Positions 40,787 through 48,925 of a DNA stretch of 51,003 nucleotides are shown piece by piece. The notes below the pieces were generated by a model. The model was not told the origin of the DNA. It was given only the letters and a program-made list of their open reading frames with translations, and made no database searches. The position numbers and the translations under genes were made by a program. The stretch is from Amycolatopsis echigonensis (GTDB taxonomy: Bacteria > Actinomycetota > Actinomycetes > Mycobacteriales > Pseudonocardiaceae): positions 1 through 51,003 of the forward strand of contig NZ_JACJHR010000065.1 in the NCBI RefSeq assembly GCF_014174495.1. Direction: 5' to 3'. Position 1 is the first letter of the stretch; each line of letters opens with the position of its first letter.

Positions 40787-40812
40787 ACCGCGTCCGCCAG
40801 TGCAGCGGTAGC

Positions 40813-41370
40813 TCAGTCAGGCTGATCCTCGTCGTCCTGCGGCTGATCGCCGTCGTCCGGCGCCTTCTGCAGGCGCTCGATCAGATCGAGGTTCTCTTCC
40901 GCCCAGTCGATCAGAGGCCGCGCCCGGACCAGCAAATCCGCGCCCGCGGGCGTCAGCGAGTACACCACCGACCGCGGAAACGTCCGTTCCTCGACCCGGT
41001 CCACCAGGCCGGCGGTCTCCATCCTTCGCAAGGTCCGGCCCAATGCCCGGCTCTGAATCTTGCGGACCAACCCGGTCCACGGATCGAACGTGGTCATCTC
41101 CTGGATGGCGGCATGAAGCTCGTTGTAATGCAGCGGCCCAGCATTCAACGCCACCAGAATGTGCGTGATCCATTCCCCGTTCAGCACGTGACGGAGATCC
41201 CGCGACCGCGCTAGGTACCTAGCGTCCCCCGTTACCATGTACGCCCCCATAATCGTTCGTGACGGCTCGCCTACACTCCGCCCCCGCGGCACAGGCGAGC
41301 CCTGAAATTCAAAGTGAGAATCGCCTCCTTTCTGGCCAGAGGGCGTATAATCGTCTCCGTCATCGGCCAC
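40813..41370 (-). CDS. HxlR-type winged-helix regulator
   Basis: A 185-residue DNA-binding protein. The HxlR core runs from VLNGEWITHILVALNAGPLH through YNELHAAI, then KIQSRALGRTLRRMETAGLV followed by DRVEERTFPRSVVYSLTPAG, the canonical HxlR wing. The C-terminus is acidic (APDDGDQPQDDEDQPD). The start is uncertain: GTG at 41370 includes about 40 non-conserved residues, while ATG at 41250 or 41238 would start closer to the domain; none has a strong ribosome site. It is convergent with the LysM/BTAD gene and faces the AT-rich region, whose GGTCACC repeats could be its binding sites. Confidence 0.8.
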   Translation of the reverse strand: MADDGDDYTPSGQKGGDSHFEFQGSPVPRGRSVGEPSRTIMGAYMVTGDARYLARSRDLRHVLNGEWITHILVALNAGPLHYNELHAAIQEMTTFDPWTGLVRKIQSRALGRTLRRMETAGLVDRVEERTFPRSVVYSLTPAGADLLVRARPLIDWAEENLDLIERLQKAPDDGDQPQDDEDQPD

Positions 41371-41518
41371 CTCGGTTGATCAGTGTCAAGGTTGTCAACG
41401 CTACGTCAAACGGGGTACCCGGTGCAGCGTATTTCTACTTAGGACGAACCGGCGTCACCACACCGAGTGACCAACTAGTAGATCAACAGTACGATCAGTG
41501 ATCACCTCGTAGTGTCCT

Positions 41519-41724
41519 GGTCACCTACCGGACGACGGTCCGATTCAACTGCCTACTAGAGCGGTAGCCCTCCGAGTCCGCGAACTGCCTGGTCACCGGC
41601 CCCGCAGGGGCTACCGATGTAACGCCCGACTCGGTGGCCGGCAGGCACATGAACAGTCGACTTGGGTGGGTGGTCACCTGCCGTTACTCGTGACCCCGTG
41701 GTCCCCCTGGTTGCGCTGGTCACC
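41519..41724. repeat. Four GGTCACC heptamers
   Basis: GGTCACC occurs at 41519-41525, 41591-41597, 41672-41678 and 41718-41724, mostly preceded by a T. Four copies of a near-palindrome in about 206 bp is well above chance for this composition by rough estimate. Candidate binding sites for the nearby HxlR regulator or for a replication protein. Confidence 0.45.
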
Positions 41725-41914
41725 ATCCATCCGTACCCCACTTCCCGCTGTCTGATCGTCATGCATTGCCCGCATCTCGCTGCTCTGTTCGTTACGGTGG
41801 CAGCCTCCTGCTGTGCAGTCGCCGCTGATCAACTTGACTCGAATTCGACGCTGTATCAATTTGCATCGGATTGCCACTTGCGCTTGACAATCACAATTTC
41901 GACGGCGTGTCAAT

Positions 41915-41933
41915 ACTCAAACTTTGTTTGAGT
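41915..41933. promoter_or_regulatory. Perfect palindrome ACTCAAAC-TTT-GTTTGAGT
   Basis: An 8-bp perfect dyad with a 3-base centre. It lies just right of TTGACA (41884-41889) and its inverted copy TGTCAA, a second dyad spaced 19 bp apart. It suits an operator next to a promoter. Confidence 0.45.
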
Positions 41934-41941
41934 TCTCTCGG

Positions 41942-41990
41942 GGTGAATCGCATGAGCCGAAAGCTGGATTAAACATGCTCGCGATTCACC
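41942..41990. repeat. 10-bp inverted repeat GGTGAATCGC/GCGATTCACC
   Basis: Arms at 41942-41951 and 41981-41990 are perfect complements, with 29 bp between. It directly follows the 19-bp palindrome. Could form a hairpin or bind a dimeric protein. Confidence 0.5.
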
Positions 41991-42037
41991 ATTTCTCGGC
42001 ACTTCGCCATTCATAAACCCAGAAAAGCAAGAGATGA

Positions 42038-42139
42038 GCTGTCCGCTCCGCTGGGCTCCGCCGTGCCGGCTGCTGTCCGCTCCGCTGGGCTCCGCCGTGC
42101 CGGCTGCTGTCCGCTCCGCTGGGCTCCGCCGTGCCGGCT
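42038..42139. repeat. 34-bp unit repeated three times in tandem
   Basis: Three identical copies at 42038-42071, 42072-42105 and 42106-42139, beginning GCTGTCCGCTCCGCTGGGCT and ending CCGTGCCGGCT, then a 6-base start of a fourth. The unit is GC-rich within AT-richer surroundings. There are no spacers, so it is not a CRISPR. Period 34 is not a multiple of 3, arguing against a coding role. Confidence 0.8.
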
Positions 42140-42838
42140 GCTGTGGCTCTTCTATGCCCCGGTTTGGGCAGTGGAGACCGAGAGGCCCGGCTGACGCTGC
42201 GCAACTCTGACCAGCCGTTTTGCACCGCAAGGTCACGGAACGGTAACGACGGGGCCTCTTGGGCTTGCAAAGTGTGGACCCAAGGTGTGTACTTCTACAT
42301 GTCGACTCCACACCAGGAAGTAAACGGATCGAACCGAGAGGGTGAGGACCAGGGCACGGCGTCCCTGCGAGCTCTCCGATTCGGTCAGTACCTCCTTCCG
42401 GGTGTCGAGATGACAGTAGTCCCGTAAAGCGCGGGCAACGGCTTGGGCCGTGCGGACAGCAGCGAAACCGTGCAGAGCAGCGTGAAGAACGACGCGTAGC
42501 CAAACGCGCATTTCTAGTCTGGAATGCGTAGTAACTGCGCTTGCAGCTTCGCGACGTAAAGTTCTTGCTATAAAGCGGAGAAGCGCGCATAAATGGCATG
42601 CCTGCCACAGGTGTGTCCCCAAGATAAGTCAATGGTGGTCCAGCACCGAAAAACGTCGCAACGTGTAGGCGTTCGAGGTTGTTTTAGGCGGTTGCCGACA
42701 TTGGGTTTCTCTGGCTTGAGAGCGTCACTCTCGCCTGCCCATAGCACGCCAAACCCTTACGGGCATGGTTCCTTGCGTTGCGCGCTAGACATAACGGCTT
42801 ATCCCAACAGTGTTTTAGAGATTCAGGGAATGTGCCAT

Positions 42839-42938
42839 CGAAACGCGCAACCCTCACCCGTGAGTAGTGCCGTATTGCCCGGATACAGGATCTGTCCCCT
42901 TTGCGGAGATCTCACAACGGCGAGGGTTGCGCGTTTCG
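42839..42938. repeat. 17-bp perfect inverted repeat with 66-bp loop
   Basis: CGAAACGCGCAACCCTC (42839-42855) and GAGGGTTGCGCGTTTCG (42922-42938) are exact complements. Pairing continues imperfectly inward (ACCCGTGAG against CTCACAACGGC). It lies about 70 bp before the first gene of the small-gene array. Such a long arm pair could be an attachment, nick or regulatory RNA element. Confidence 0.75.
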
Positions 42939-43006
42939 GTGCCAGTTCACAACTGGCCTGAATCGCTGCCAGTCAACCACTTTCGCACACGAAATGGAGT
43001 ACCGCC

Positions 43007-43402
43007 ATGACTACGACTCTGATCGATTGGTCCGCCCGGATTAGCGCCATGGCGGACGCTCTGTCCGTTCCGGATGGCGGATTTTCCGTCAACCCGAGCG
43101 ACGGTTCCGACATCAGCACGGGCTATGCGGTTGCCGTACATCCGGAACACGAACGCGTTTTCGACGGTTCCGTGACCAGTAACGATCTTCACGAGTACAT
43201 CGCGCAAGCAAAAGACGCTCTTTCGCTACCCGGTCGCGTTCTCGGTGGGTAGCGCGACCCTGCGACCGGTCGCGTCTACCTGGACGTTTCCGTCGTGACC
43301 GCGGACCTGTCCGACGCAATGACCCTCGCGCGGGAAACCGCACAGCTCGCCGTTTTCGATTTTTCCGCCATGGAATCCATTCCGGTCACGGTCGCGGCGT
43401 GA
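43007..43402 (+). pseudogene. Small phage/ICE-like gene interrupted by in-frame TAG
   Basis: The frame opens with ATG at 43007 (GGAG upstream) and reads 81 residues to ARVLGG-like end PGRVLGG, then TAG at 43250-43252. It continues open in the same frame with RDPATGRVYLDVSVVTADLS and ETAQLAVFDFSAMESIPVTV to TGA at 43400. The sequence GG-stop-RDPATGRVYLDVS strongly suggests an original Trp (TGG changed to TAG), since GGW.DP.TG..YLD is a familiar pattern in small actinophage-type proteins. Either a nonsense-mutated gene, readthrough, or suppression. Otherwise 131 codons with SARISAMADALSVPDGGFSV at the N-terminus. Function unknown. Confidence 0.65.
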
Positions 43403-43420
43403 ATCAAGGAGTGAAAACCG

Positions 43421-43708
43421 ATGAGTGCAGTCATTGTCATGATCAGCGACGGGCAAGCGCGACGGATTGCGTCCGATTGGCACGACGGTATGTCGTCCGC
43501 TCTGTATTCCTTCGCGTCATCGGGTGCGATTGACCTTGACCGCGTACGGGACGAGATCTCCCGCGAGCTGTGGCAATTGGACGTCGGAGAAGTGCGACGC
43601 GAATTGCTCGCCCTGGACAAGTACGTACGAACGGCCGGCGCGCGTCCCGCGCAATCGGGATGGTCCCGCTTGTGGGACGACTCGCCGGTGACCGTGAATC
43701 ACACCTAA
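43421..43708 (+). CDS. Small hypothetical protein of the array
   Basis: A 95-residue soluble protein beginning VIVMISDGQARRIASDWHDG, then SGAIDLDRVRDEISRELWQL and EVRRELLALDKYV. It is mostly helical and mildly acidic, with no transmembrane segment. The ATG has AAGGAG 9 bp upstream and it follows the interrupted gene by 18 bp. I do not recognise the family; the layout is that of an accessory gene on a phage or ICE. Confidence 0.7.
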   Translation: MSAVIVMISDGQARRIASDWHDGMSSALYSFASSGAIDLDRVRDEISRELWQLDVGEVRRELLALDKYVRTAGARPAQSGWSRLWDDSPVTVNHT

Positions 43709-43723
43709 GAGGACTGAATTGTC

Positions 43724-44539
43724 ATGCCTGCCCCCAGCGATCACCCATGGTTCCGGGCGCACCCTGTGAGTCACGAAAACATCGTGTGGCACTGGGAACA
43801 GGCCACACCCGACGAAATCGCGCAAGGAATGCGCTGGTATGCCGACGCGCACCACGTGGCAACCGCCATCGCGAACGGTGACGCCCATCTCGGCGCCGGA
43901 ATGCTCGCGATTTACTCACCACAACAGGGATGGATCGGCAACGTCCTTAATGCCGCTCGCGTATTGCGCGAGGGTAGGGGAATCGGCGGGCCCGGTTCCG
44001 GAATGTTCGCCACGACCGGCCAGAAACGCGCTGCGGATCGGCTGCTCGTCGGTGAGCGGTATGAGGACATCCTCAACGGTCCGAAAATCCGCGACTTTGC
44101 CCACCTGATCGAGTTCGGCGGAGATCAAGATCCGGATGACCCGCGCGTGGTGATCGATCGGCACGCGCTGTCGGTGGCGCACGGTCGCGCGCTCACCTCC
44201 GAGGAGTACGACTCGGCGCCGGTCAACGGGTTCCGCCGTAAGGACGGATCGGTTTCCCGTCGGCAGTACGACCACGTGGTGAGCCTGTACCGCCGTGCCG
44301 CGGAGCTGATCTCCGCACGCGGGGGAGAACGGGTCTCGGCGCACCAGGTGCAGGCCGTGACCTGGTTGGTCCGTCAACGGCTCAATCAGGAAGCCGAGCA
44401 ACGGCGCGGCCCCAACCGGCTGGACAGGGGACGCAACCATGCCCGCGCGAATTCCGAACGCGCGTGGAACGAATTCCGGACCGTCTACCTGCCTGATCTG
44501 GCCACGTGCCCCGGTACGGGTTACCAGTCGGCTGCCTAA
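43724..44539 (+). CDS. DUF7178-like phage/plasmid-type protein
   Basis: A 271-residue protein. Landmarks in order: VSHENIVWHWEQATPDEIAQ, GMLAIYSPQQGWIGNVLNAA, GIGGPGSGMFATTGQKRAAD, LVGERYEDILNGPKIRDFAH followed by LIEFGGDQDP, then VVIDRHALSVAHGRALTSEE. This series matches, from memory, a conserved protein often seen in actinophages and mobile elements (DUF7178). The C-terminal half is helical and basic (RRGPNRLDRGRNHARANSER) and may bind nucleic acid. No function is established to my knowledge. Confidence 0.7.
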   Translation: MPAPSDHPWFRAHPVSHENIVWHWEQATPDEIAQGMRWYADAHHVATAIANGDAHLGAGMLAIYSPQQGWIGNVLNAARVLREGRGIGGPGSGMFATTGQKRAADRLLVGERYEDILNGPKIRDFAHLIEFGGDQDPDDPRVVIDRHALSVAHGRALTSEEYDSAPVNGFRRKDGSVSRRQYDHVVSLYRRAAELISARGGERVSAHQVQAVTWLVRQRLNQEAEQRRGPNRLDRGRNHARANSERAWNEFRTVYLPDLATCPGTGYQSAA

Positions 44540-44552
44540 GTGAGGTCTCACG

Positions 44553-44852
44553 ATGACTGACACGCAGAACCGTTCGATTCCGACAACTGTTATTCGGGTC
44601 GGTGACCTTATCTTTCTGGACAGTTTCTCCGGACTCGTACCGGCCAAGGTGACCGGGTACACCCCGCGCGGCGAAATCGCCGTATTGGTGACCGCCACGC
44701 GCGGCGCCTACCGCCGTGGCGAACACACCACATTCGCCCCGAGTGGCTGTGTCCCGCGCGCACACGTCCGCGTGCGTTGCGGACAGTTCCGCATCTTCGG
44801 CGCGTGGACCTTTGACGGACTGCGCGACGAATTTCAACCGCGCTGGGCCTGA
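44553..44852 (+). CDS. Small hypothetical protein of the array
   Basis: A 99-residue protein rich in beta strands: TVIRVGDLIFLDSFSGLVPA, KVTGYTPRGEIAVLVTATRG and a Cys in TTFAPSGCVPRAHVRV plus RCGQFRIFGAWTFDG. It could be a small SH3-like or KOW-like barrel. Start ATG at 44553 follows GTGAGGTCTCAC, which contains both a GAGG site and a short dyad. Unknown function. Confidence 0.65.
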   Translation: MTDTQNRSIPTTVIRVGDLIFLDSFSGLVPAKVTGYTPRGEIAVLVTATRGAYRRGEHTTFAPSGCVPRAHVRVRCGQFRIFGAWTFDGLRDEFQPRWA

Positions 44853-44900
44853 AACCCGCGCACGTAACCGACCCGATCGGCCAACGTCAAGGGAGATCAC

Positions 44901-45209
44901 ATGTCCACCGACACGGACAACGTCGTAGAGCTTCACTTTCAGTACGCCCAAAACGGCTACGTCATGACAGACGACACGTACGGCGAACAGGACGCCGATA
45001 GCGCGGTCGCGTTCACTCGTGACGGGTGTGCGTTTGTCGCCTGCGAGCGCGCACCGCGCGGACGTTGGCGTATCGAGTCCACCGACGGCGCGGCTGGTCC
45101 GGTGCCGCTGTCCGCCTACCGGTACCGATTTTCGGGCCTGGCGGACGCTGCGGAGTACGTCGCCAAGAAGTGCGGCGCCACGGTCCGCCGAGTCGATTCC
45201 TGGATCTAG
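44901..45209 (+). CDS. Small hypothetical protein of the array
   Basis: A 102-residue protein with VVELHFQYAQNGYVMTDDTY, AVAFTRDGCAFVACERAPRG and a C-terminal EYVAKKCGATVRRVDSW. Mixed alpha/beta with two or three Cys. The ATG is preceded by AAGGGAG. No match that I can name. It ends just before a strong hairpin at 45264. Confidence 0.65.
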   Translation: MSTDTDNVVELHFQYAQNGYVMTDDTYGEQDADSAVAFTRDGCAFVACERAPRGRWRIESTDGAAGPVPLSAYRYRFSGLADAAEYVAKKCGATVRRVDSWI

Positions 45210-45263
45210 CGCAATCGTCCAGCGCATCCCCGGAAATTTCACTGATAGTCAGCCGCGTGTCTC

Positions 45264-45285
45264 GGCGCCCGTTCATACGGGCGCC
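45264..45285. terminator. Strong 9-bp hairpin, possible terminator
   Basis: GGCGCCCGT-TCAT-ACGGGCGCC is a perfect 9-bp stem with a 4-base loop, 55 bp after the stop at 45209. No T tract follows, as is common in GC-rich actinomycetes. It could end the 43.0-45.2 kb transcript, with a new promoter in the rest of the 194-bp gap before 45404. Confidence 0.55.
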
Positions 45286-45403
45286 GCGCAGCTCTCACCC
45301 GCGCGCAACGGTTGCAACGGCTCGGCTTTCCGTTGCGGATTGTTCGACTCATCCGCGCGTACGTCATCACCTCCGTTTCCCGAATCAGTAAAGGAGTTCA
45401 ACC

Positions 45404-45973
45404 ATGTTCGTGTACGGCGTGTCCCTCACCGATATTCACAGCGTCGTACGCGACGTGTCCAGCGCGCTCTACGACGGAAACATCACCGTGCGCACGGGCG
45501 AGGATCGCAGCAACCGCGCAGGCCCCCGCGCCACGTTCACCCTTCGCGCCACCGACACAGCGGGTTCCGGCGCGAAGGGAAGCGCGTCCGCGTTCGGTAA
45601 GGGCACCGGTCCGAACGGCAGGCGCCGCACGATTTCCGCGTGTTGGCACGCCCACTACGACGTGCTGGCTGAGTTGTTCGCCCGATTTCCGGCCGCCCGT
45701 GTGGTTACGGCGGTCGCCACCTACACCGCGGCCACGTTCCGGGAACGCGCTCTGGCCACCGCCTGCCTGAATGTCGGAAGTCAGTTGTACCCGGTGACCG
45801 CGCCGGATTGCTGCGAGTGCGACCACACCGACTACGTCGACACCTTCGACCAGGTCGCCGGCACCGGTTACGTCGACGACTCCGACTGGATGCCGTCGGG
45901 CGACGCGATGCGCCCGAACACGGACGTCGACTACTTCCTTGATCAGCTCGACCGCGTGCTCGCCGAACAGTGA
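45404..45973 (+). CDS. Hypothetical protein of the array
   Basis: A 189-residue soluble protein: VYGVSLTDIHSVVRDVSSAL, ARATFTLRATDTAGSGAKGS-like beta region, RTISACWHAHYDVLAELFAR, and CCECDHTDYVDTFDQVAGTG with several Cys. C-terminal DVDYFLDQLDRVLAEQ helix. ATG with AAAGGAG upstream. Family unknown to me; the DCCEC cluster may bind metal. Confidence 0.68.
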   Translation: MFVYGVSLTDIHSVVRDVSSALYDGNITVRTGEDRSNRAGPRATFTLRATDTAGSGAKGSASAFGKGTGPNGRRRTISACWHAHYDVLAELFARFPAARVVTAVATYTAATFRERALATACLNVGSQLYPVTAPDCCECDHTDYVDTFDQVAGTGYVDDSDWMPSGDAMRPNTDVDYFLDQLDRVLAEQ

Positions 45974-46034
45974 CTCCCTTTTCCCAGCACCTCCGCACAT
46001 TCACGCAATTCGACCGACGAAAGCGAGCACCACG

Positions 46035-46910
46035 ATGACCAACGACCATTCGACCACTCTGGACGCGCTGCGCGCGGAGCTCGACCGGGAGCGCGCACGG
46101 GCCGATTCTCTGGAGACGGTGAACCGTGTGCAGGCCGGCAGCCTCACCGGCCTGGCCAGGCTCGCGGAGGAACTCCGCTGCCAGGTTGCCGACCTGCACG
46201 ACGATGCGCTGAGCTCGCGCCCGATGCCGGTGCAGGGCTTGCGCAACGTCACCGGCCGCATGGACGGTTTGGCGGAGACCTTGAGCCGCGCGGCGCGCGG
46301 CTACTCCGGCGCCCGGACCACGGACATGATCTACCCGTCCGTGGACGATGACCTCCGCGCACACGGGTGGACGCCCCGACCTGACCGGGGCCTGGACGGC
46401 GTGTTGCCGCCGATCCCGATCACCGAGCTGGGCGACCGGCGCGGCTATGCGCGCGGCTGGCATCGCGGCCCGCAGTGGATCACGTTGTGGTTCACCGGAC
46501 CGTGTGCACTGGCCTACGCGGACATCAGCGACCACGGCCGGCTCACCGACGTCGACGCCGTGCGCGCCGTGATCACCTCCCGCCGGCCGTTGTCCGCGGA
46601 GGCGCTGATGAAGTGGGTCGCGGCCCGGCAGCAGGCGCACACGGTGCCGTTCGATGCCTCGTACGTCCGGGTGTTCGCGCACCTGCGGTCGTCCTGGGGT
46701 GGGGGCCTGGTTGTCGATGATCGGTGCGACGAACACGGCGCCCCCGCGCCCGATGGGCCCGGTAAGCGCTCCGTGTGGGCCTGCCCGAGCGACCCCGATT
46801 TCCGGCTCTACGTCTGGGGCATCGGCAACAAACCGGCCCACGTCCGCTACTGGGCCGGGCCCGTGGTCGACATGGCCCACCTGGTCCAGATCACCGGCCA
46901 CTGCCGCTGA
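46035..46910 (+). CDS. Hypothetical protein with N-terminal coiled coil
   Basis: A 291-residue protein. Residues 1-70 form a coiled coil (LDALRAELDRERARADSLET, ARLAEELRCQVADLHDDA). A globular domain follows: GYARGWHRGPQWITLWFTGP, LMKWVAARQQAHTVPFDASY and SVWACPSDPDFRLYVWGIGN. ATG at 46035 was chosen over an upstream frame start because the region before it overlaps the previous gene's tail and lacks coding bias. No known family recognised. Confidence 0.65.
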   Translation: MTNDHSTTLDALRAELDRERARADSLETVNRVQAGSLTGLARLAEELRCQVADLHDDALSSRPMPVQGLRNVTGRMDGLAETLSRAARGYSGARTTDMIYPSVDDDLRAHGWTPRPDRGLDGVLPPIPITELGDRRGYARGWHRGPQWITLWFTGPCALAYADISDHGRLTDVDAVRAVITSRRPLSAEALMKWVAARQQAHTVPFDASYVRVFAHLRSSWGGGLVVDDRCDEHGAPAPDGPGKRSVWACPSDPDFRLYVWGIGNKPAHVRYWAGPVVDMAHLVQITGHCR

Positions 46911-47056
46911 CCTCCGTCTCTCCTTTCCCGCCGGTCGGCCGTCCCCGTCGACGGTCGGCCGGCGCCTCGTCGTGCGCCGGTTACCGCCACACCTCACCAC
47001 TAGGTCGGCCAGCTCGACTCGGGCTGGCCGTCAACCAGCAACCACGGGAGAACCCC

Positions 47057-47641
47057 ATGACCACCCTCGACCTCGCACACACCGTCGCCGAGCACCTCGG
47101 CACGGGGTGGCGCGCCTACACCGGCAAGGCCGCCGACGGCTCGGAAGCCCATCTCGCCGGACCGAACGATCAGGTCCTCGACCTGTTCGACGGCACCACC
47201 ACCGGCCGCAAGACCGACCAGGGCCGATTGATCATCGCCGGTCACCTCGGCTTCCTGCGCAACCACGTCCCGCAGGACCACGAGCAGGACCACAAGATCA
47301 CCGTGGACCAGCGCAAACCGCCCGACGTGATTGCCCACGAGATCCGGCGCCGGCTGCTGCCGAACTATGAGGCCGCGCTGCACGCGGCCTGGGACGAGAA
47401 GCACGCCAGCGACGGCATCGCCGCCGCCCGTGAGCAACTCGCGGCGACCGTCGCGGCACGCCTGGGCGTGCAGCGCCAAGACCAGGACACCGACTTCCAC
47501 TTTGGCACGGTCGACGCAGGCGTCCACGGACGCGTCTGCGTGCGGCCTGGCGCGTCCGACTCGGTGTTCACCGTCCGCGTCCCGCACGACCGGGTGGCCG
47601 AGTTCGCCCGATTGCTGGCCACGTTCGGACACCTTCCTTGA
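47057..47641 (+). CDS. Hypothetical protein of the array
   Basis: A 194-residue protein with TVAEHLGTGWRAYTGKAADG, LFDGTTTGRKTDQGRLIIAG and VIAHEIRRRLLPNYEAALHA followed by AWDEKHASDGIAAAREQLAA. The first part resembles a small alpha/beta domain and the second a long helix. The start is ATG at 47057 (GGGAG upstream); a longer frame to 46775 overlaps the previous gene. A strong hairpin follows its stop. Confidence 0.65.
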   Translation: MTTLDLAHTVAEHLGTGWRAYTGKAADGSEAHLAGPNDQVLDLFDGTTTGRKTDQGRLIIAGHLGFLRNHVPQDHEQDHKITVDQRKPPDVIAHEIRRRLLPNYEAALHAAWDEKHASDGIAAAREQLAATVAARLGVQRQDQDTDFHFGTVDAGVHGRVCVRPGASDSVFTVRVPHDRVAEFARLLATFGHLP

Positions 47642-47647
47642 TCACCT

Positions 47648-47688
47648 CCGGCCGTTCGGTCCACCCCCTCCTGTGGCCGAACGGCCGG
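47648..47688. terminator. 12-bp hairpin, probable terminator
   Basis: CCGGCCGTTCGG (47648-47659) pairs perfectly with CCGAACGGCCGG (47677-47688); CCAC/GTGG continues the stem inside after a bulged T. It begins 7 bp after the stop at 47641. Good terminator candidate for a GC-rich genome. Confidence 0.6.
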
Positions 47689-47740
47689 ACTGTGCCTTGC
47701 CGATTCCGCTCACCTCCGGCCCGAAGGGACCGATACCGCC

Positions 47741-48331
47741 ATGACCACCTCCTCCACCATCGCCCCCGTGGCGGACGTTCTCGACTGCGGCCACCCGCCC
47801 ACCCCGGACCCCAGCGGGATCGGCACCGGCCGTGCGATCGACCCGACCACCGGCGCCACGAGCTGCTACCCGTGCTCGAACGAACGCGAACGCCACGCGA
47901 TGACCCGCGCGAACACGTTCGTCGCCTACGTGTCCTCGGCTGGCGACGCGCTGACCACCTGGCCCGGCGGGCACCTGGCCACGATCGACCCCGCCGACGC
48001 CCACCAGGTCGGCCGGCGCACCTACACCCCATTCGGCGGACGGTGGACCCGCTACGTGTGGCACGCCACCGACGTCGACGGAGGCCGCTGGACCGGCGTC
48101 AACGGCGGCCGTGGCCTCGTCATCCGCGTCCACCGGCTGCGCGTGTGCACCTGGCAAACCGAGTTCGGCAACGGCCGGCCCCCGCGCTACTGCCACCGCC
48201 GCGCCACCCACGCCGGCCAGGGCGGCGCCTTCGACCTCTACTGCCGCACCCACGCCCGCCAGGTCTTCGACCTCTACGGCTGGACCACCACCGCCCTGTC
48301 ACCCCGCGCGCTCGCCCAGACCGGCGCGTGA
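47741..48331 (+). CDS. Cys-rich hypothetical protein of phage/plasmid type
   Basis: A 196-residue protein. The N-terminus holds VLDCGHPPTPDPSGIGTGRA and SCYPCSNERERHAM, a likely zinc site (C-G-H...C-x2-C) of a kind common in small actinophage proteins. Later segments are PFGGRWTRYVWHATDVDGGR, LRVCTWQTEFGNGRPPRYCH and YCRTHARQVFDLYGWT. It looks like a compact nucleic-acid-binding or structural protein, but no function is known. The ATG at 47741 lacks a strong ribosome site. Confidence 0.65.
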   Translation: MTTSSTIAPVADVLDCGHPPTPDPSGIGTGRAIDPTTGATSCYPCSNERERHAMTRANTFVAYVSSAGDALTTWPGGHLATIDPADAHQVGRRTYTPFGGRWTRYVWHATDVDGGRWTGVNGGRGLVIRVHRLRVCTWQTEFGNGRPPRYCHRRATHAGQGGAFDLYCRTHARQVFDLYGWTTTALSPRALAQTGA

Positions 48332-48362
48332 AACCGCGCCACCACAAGGAAAGGAGTCCCTC

Positions 48363-48920
48363 GTGTTCGTGAAGTTCTACGACCGCCTCGATCTGTCACG
48401 GGCGCGCCTGGACGACGTGCTCACGGTGCCCGCGAACCGCGCCAAGGCGCTCGACGTGGCGCGGGAGCGCCACTTGCCGCGCCAGTCGCTCACCCGCGCG
48501 ACCACCCGCATGGGCTTCTGGGTCTACGTCTTCCAACTCGGCGCCGATGTCCAGCTCGGCACGGTCACCCTGGCCGGCGCCGAGCCCGGACCCGAGCACG
48601 TGGTCACGCTGCCGGTCCGCCAGCTCGACCACTACACCACCCCCGGCATGCCGTTGACCGAGATGGCCGGGCTGCTGGCCGCGGTCGCCGAGGACTACCC
48701 GCCCACCGCGCTGACCGCGCTGCTGGCCGACAGCCTCACCAAGGTCCTCGACCTGTGGGCCGACGCCCGCCGCAACGGCCGGCCCGCGATCGACATCCGC
48801 GACCTCGACCGCGCCGTCACCAGTGAACTCGCGCCTGCCGTCCGTGCCTGGCGTACCGGCGACGCCTTCCCACGCCCGCGCCTGGCCGACACGGCCTGGC
48901 CCGAACCCGTTCCGAGGTGA
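48363..48920 (+). CDS. Hypothetical protein of the array
   Basis: A 185-residue protein: VKFYDRLDLSRARLDDVLTV, VYVFQLGADVQLGTVTLAGA and PLTEMAGLLAAVAEDYPPTA followed by LTALLADSLTKVLDLWADAR. Mostly helical with a central beta strand pair. The start is GTG at 48363 with AAGGAAAGGAG upstream. Unknown function. Confidence 0.65.
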   Translation: MFVKFYDRLDLSRARLDDVLTVPANRAKALDVARERHLPRQSLTRATTRMGFWVYVFQLGADVQLGTVTLAGAEPGPEHVVTLPVRQLDHYTTPGMPLTEMAGLLAAVAEDYPPTALTALLADSLTKVLDLWADARRNGRPAIDIRDLDRAVTSELAPAVRAWRTGDAFPRPRLADTAWPEPVPR

Positions 48921-48925
48921 ACACC

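Larger units (their letters stand above)
41371..43006. other. AT-richer gene-free region with multiple repeats
   Basis: About 1.6 kb without a supportable gene, separating the pilus locus and its regulator from the small-gene array. Short open frames exist on both strands but lack ribosome sites and coding bias. Structural elements listed separately: GGTCACC set, ACTCAAAC palindrome, GGTGAATCGC inverted repeat, 34-bp triplicate and 17-bp long-range inverted repeat. No tRNA was recognised. The combination could be a regulatory, replication-origin or transfer region of an integrated element. Confidence 0.5.

Noticed and set aside
42038..42139. CRISPR array
   Set aside because: The 34-bp units are directly adjacent without unique spacers, and no cas genes are present.
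41371..43006. tRNA gene or attachment site in the gene-free region
   Set aside because: No T-arm-like GTTCRA sequence in cloverleaf context could be recognised by reading both strands; a covariance search would be needed to exclude it.
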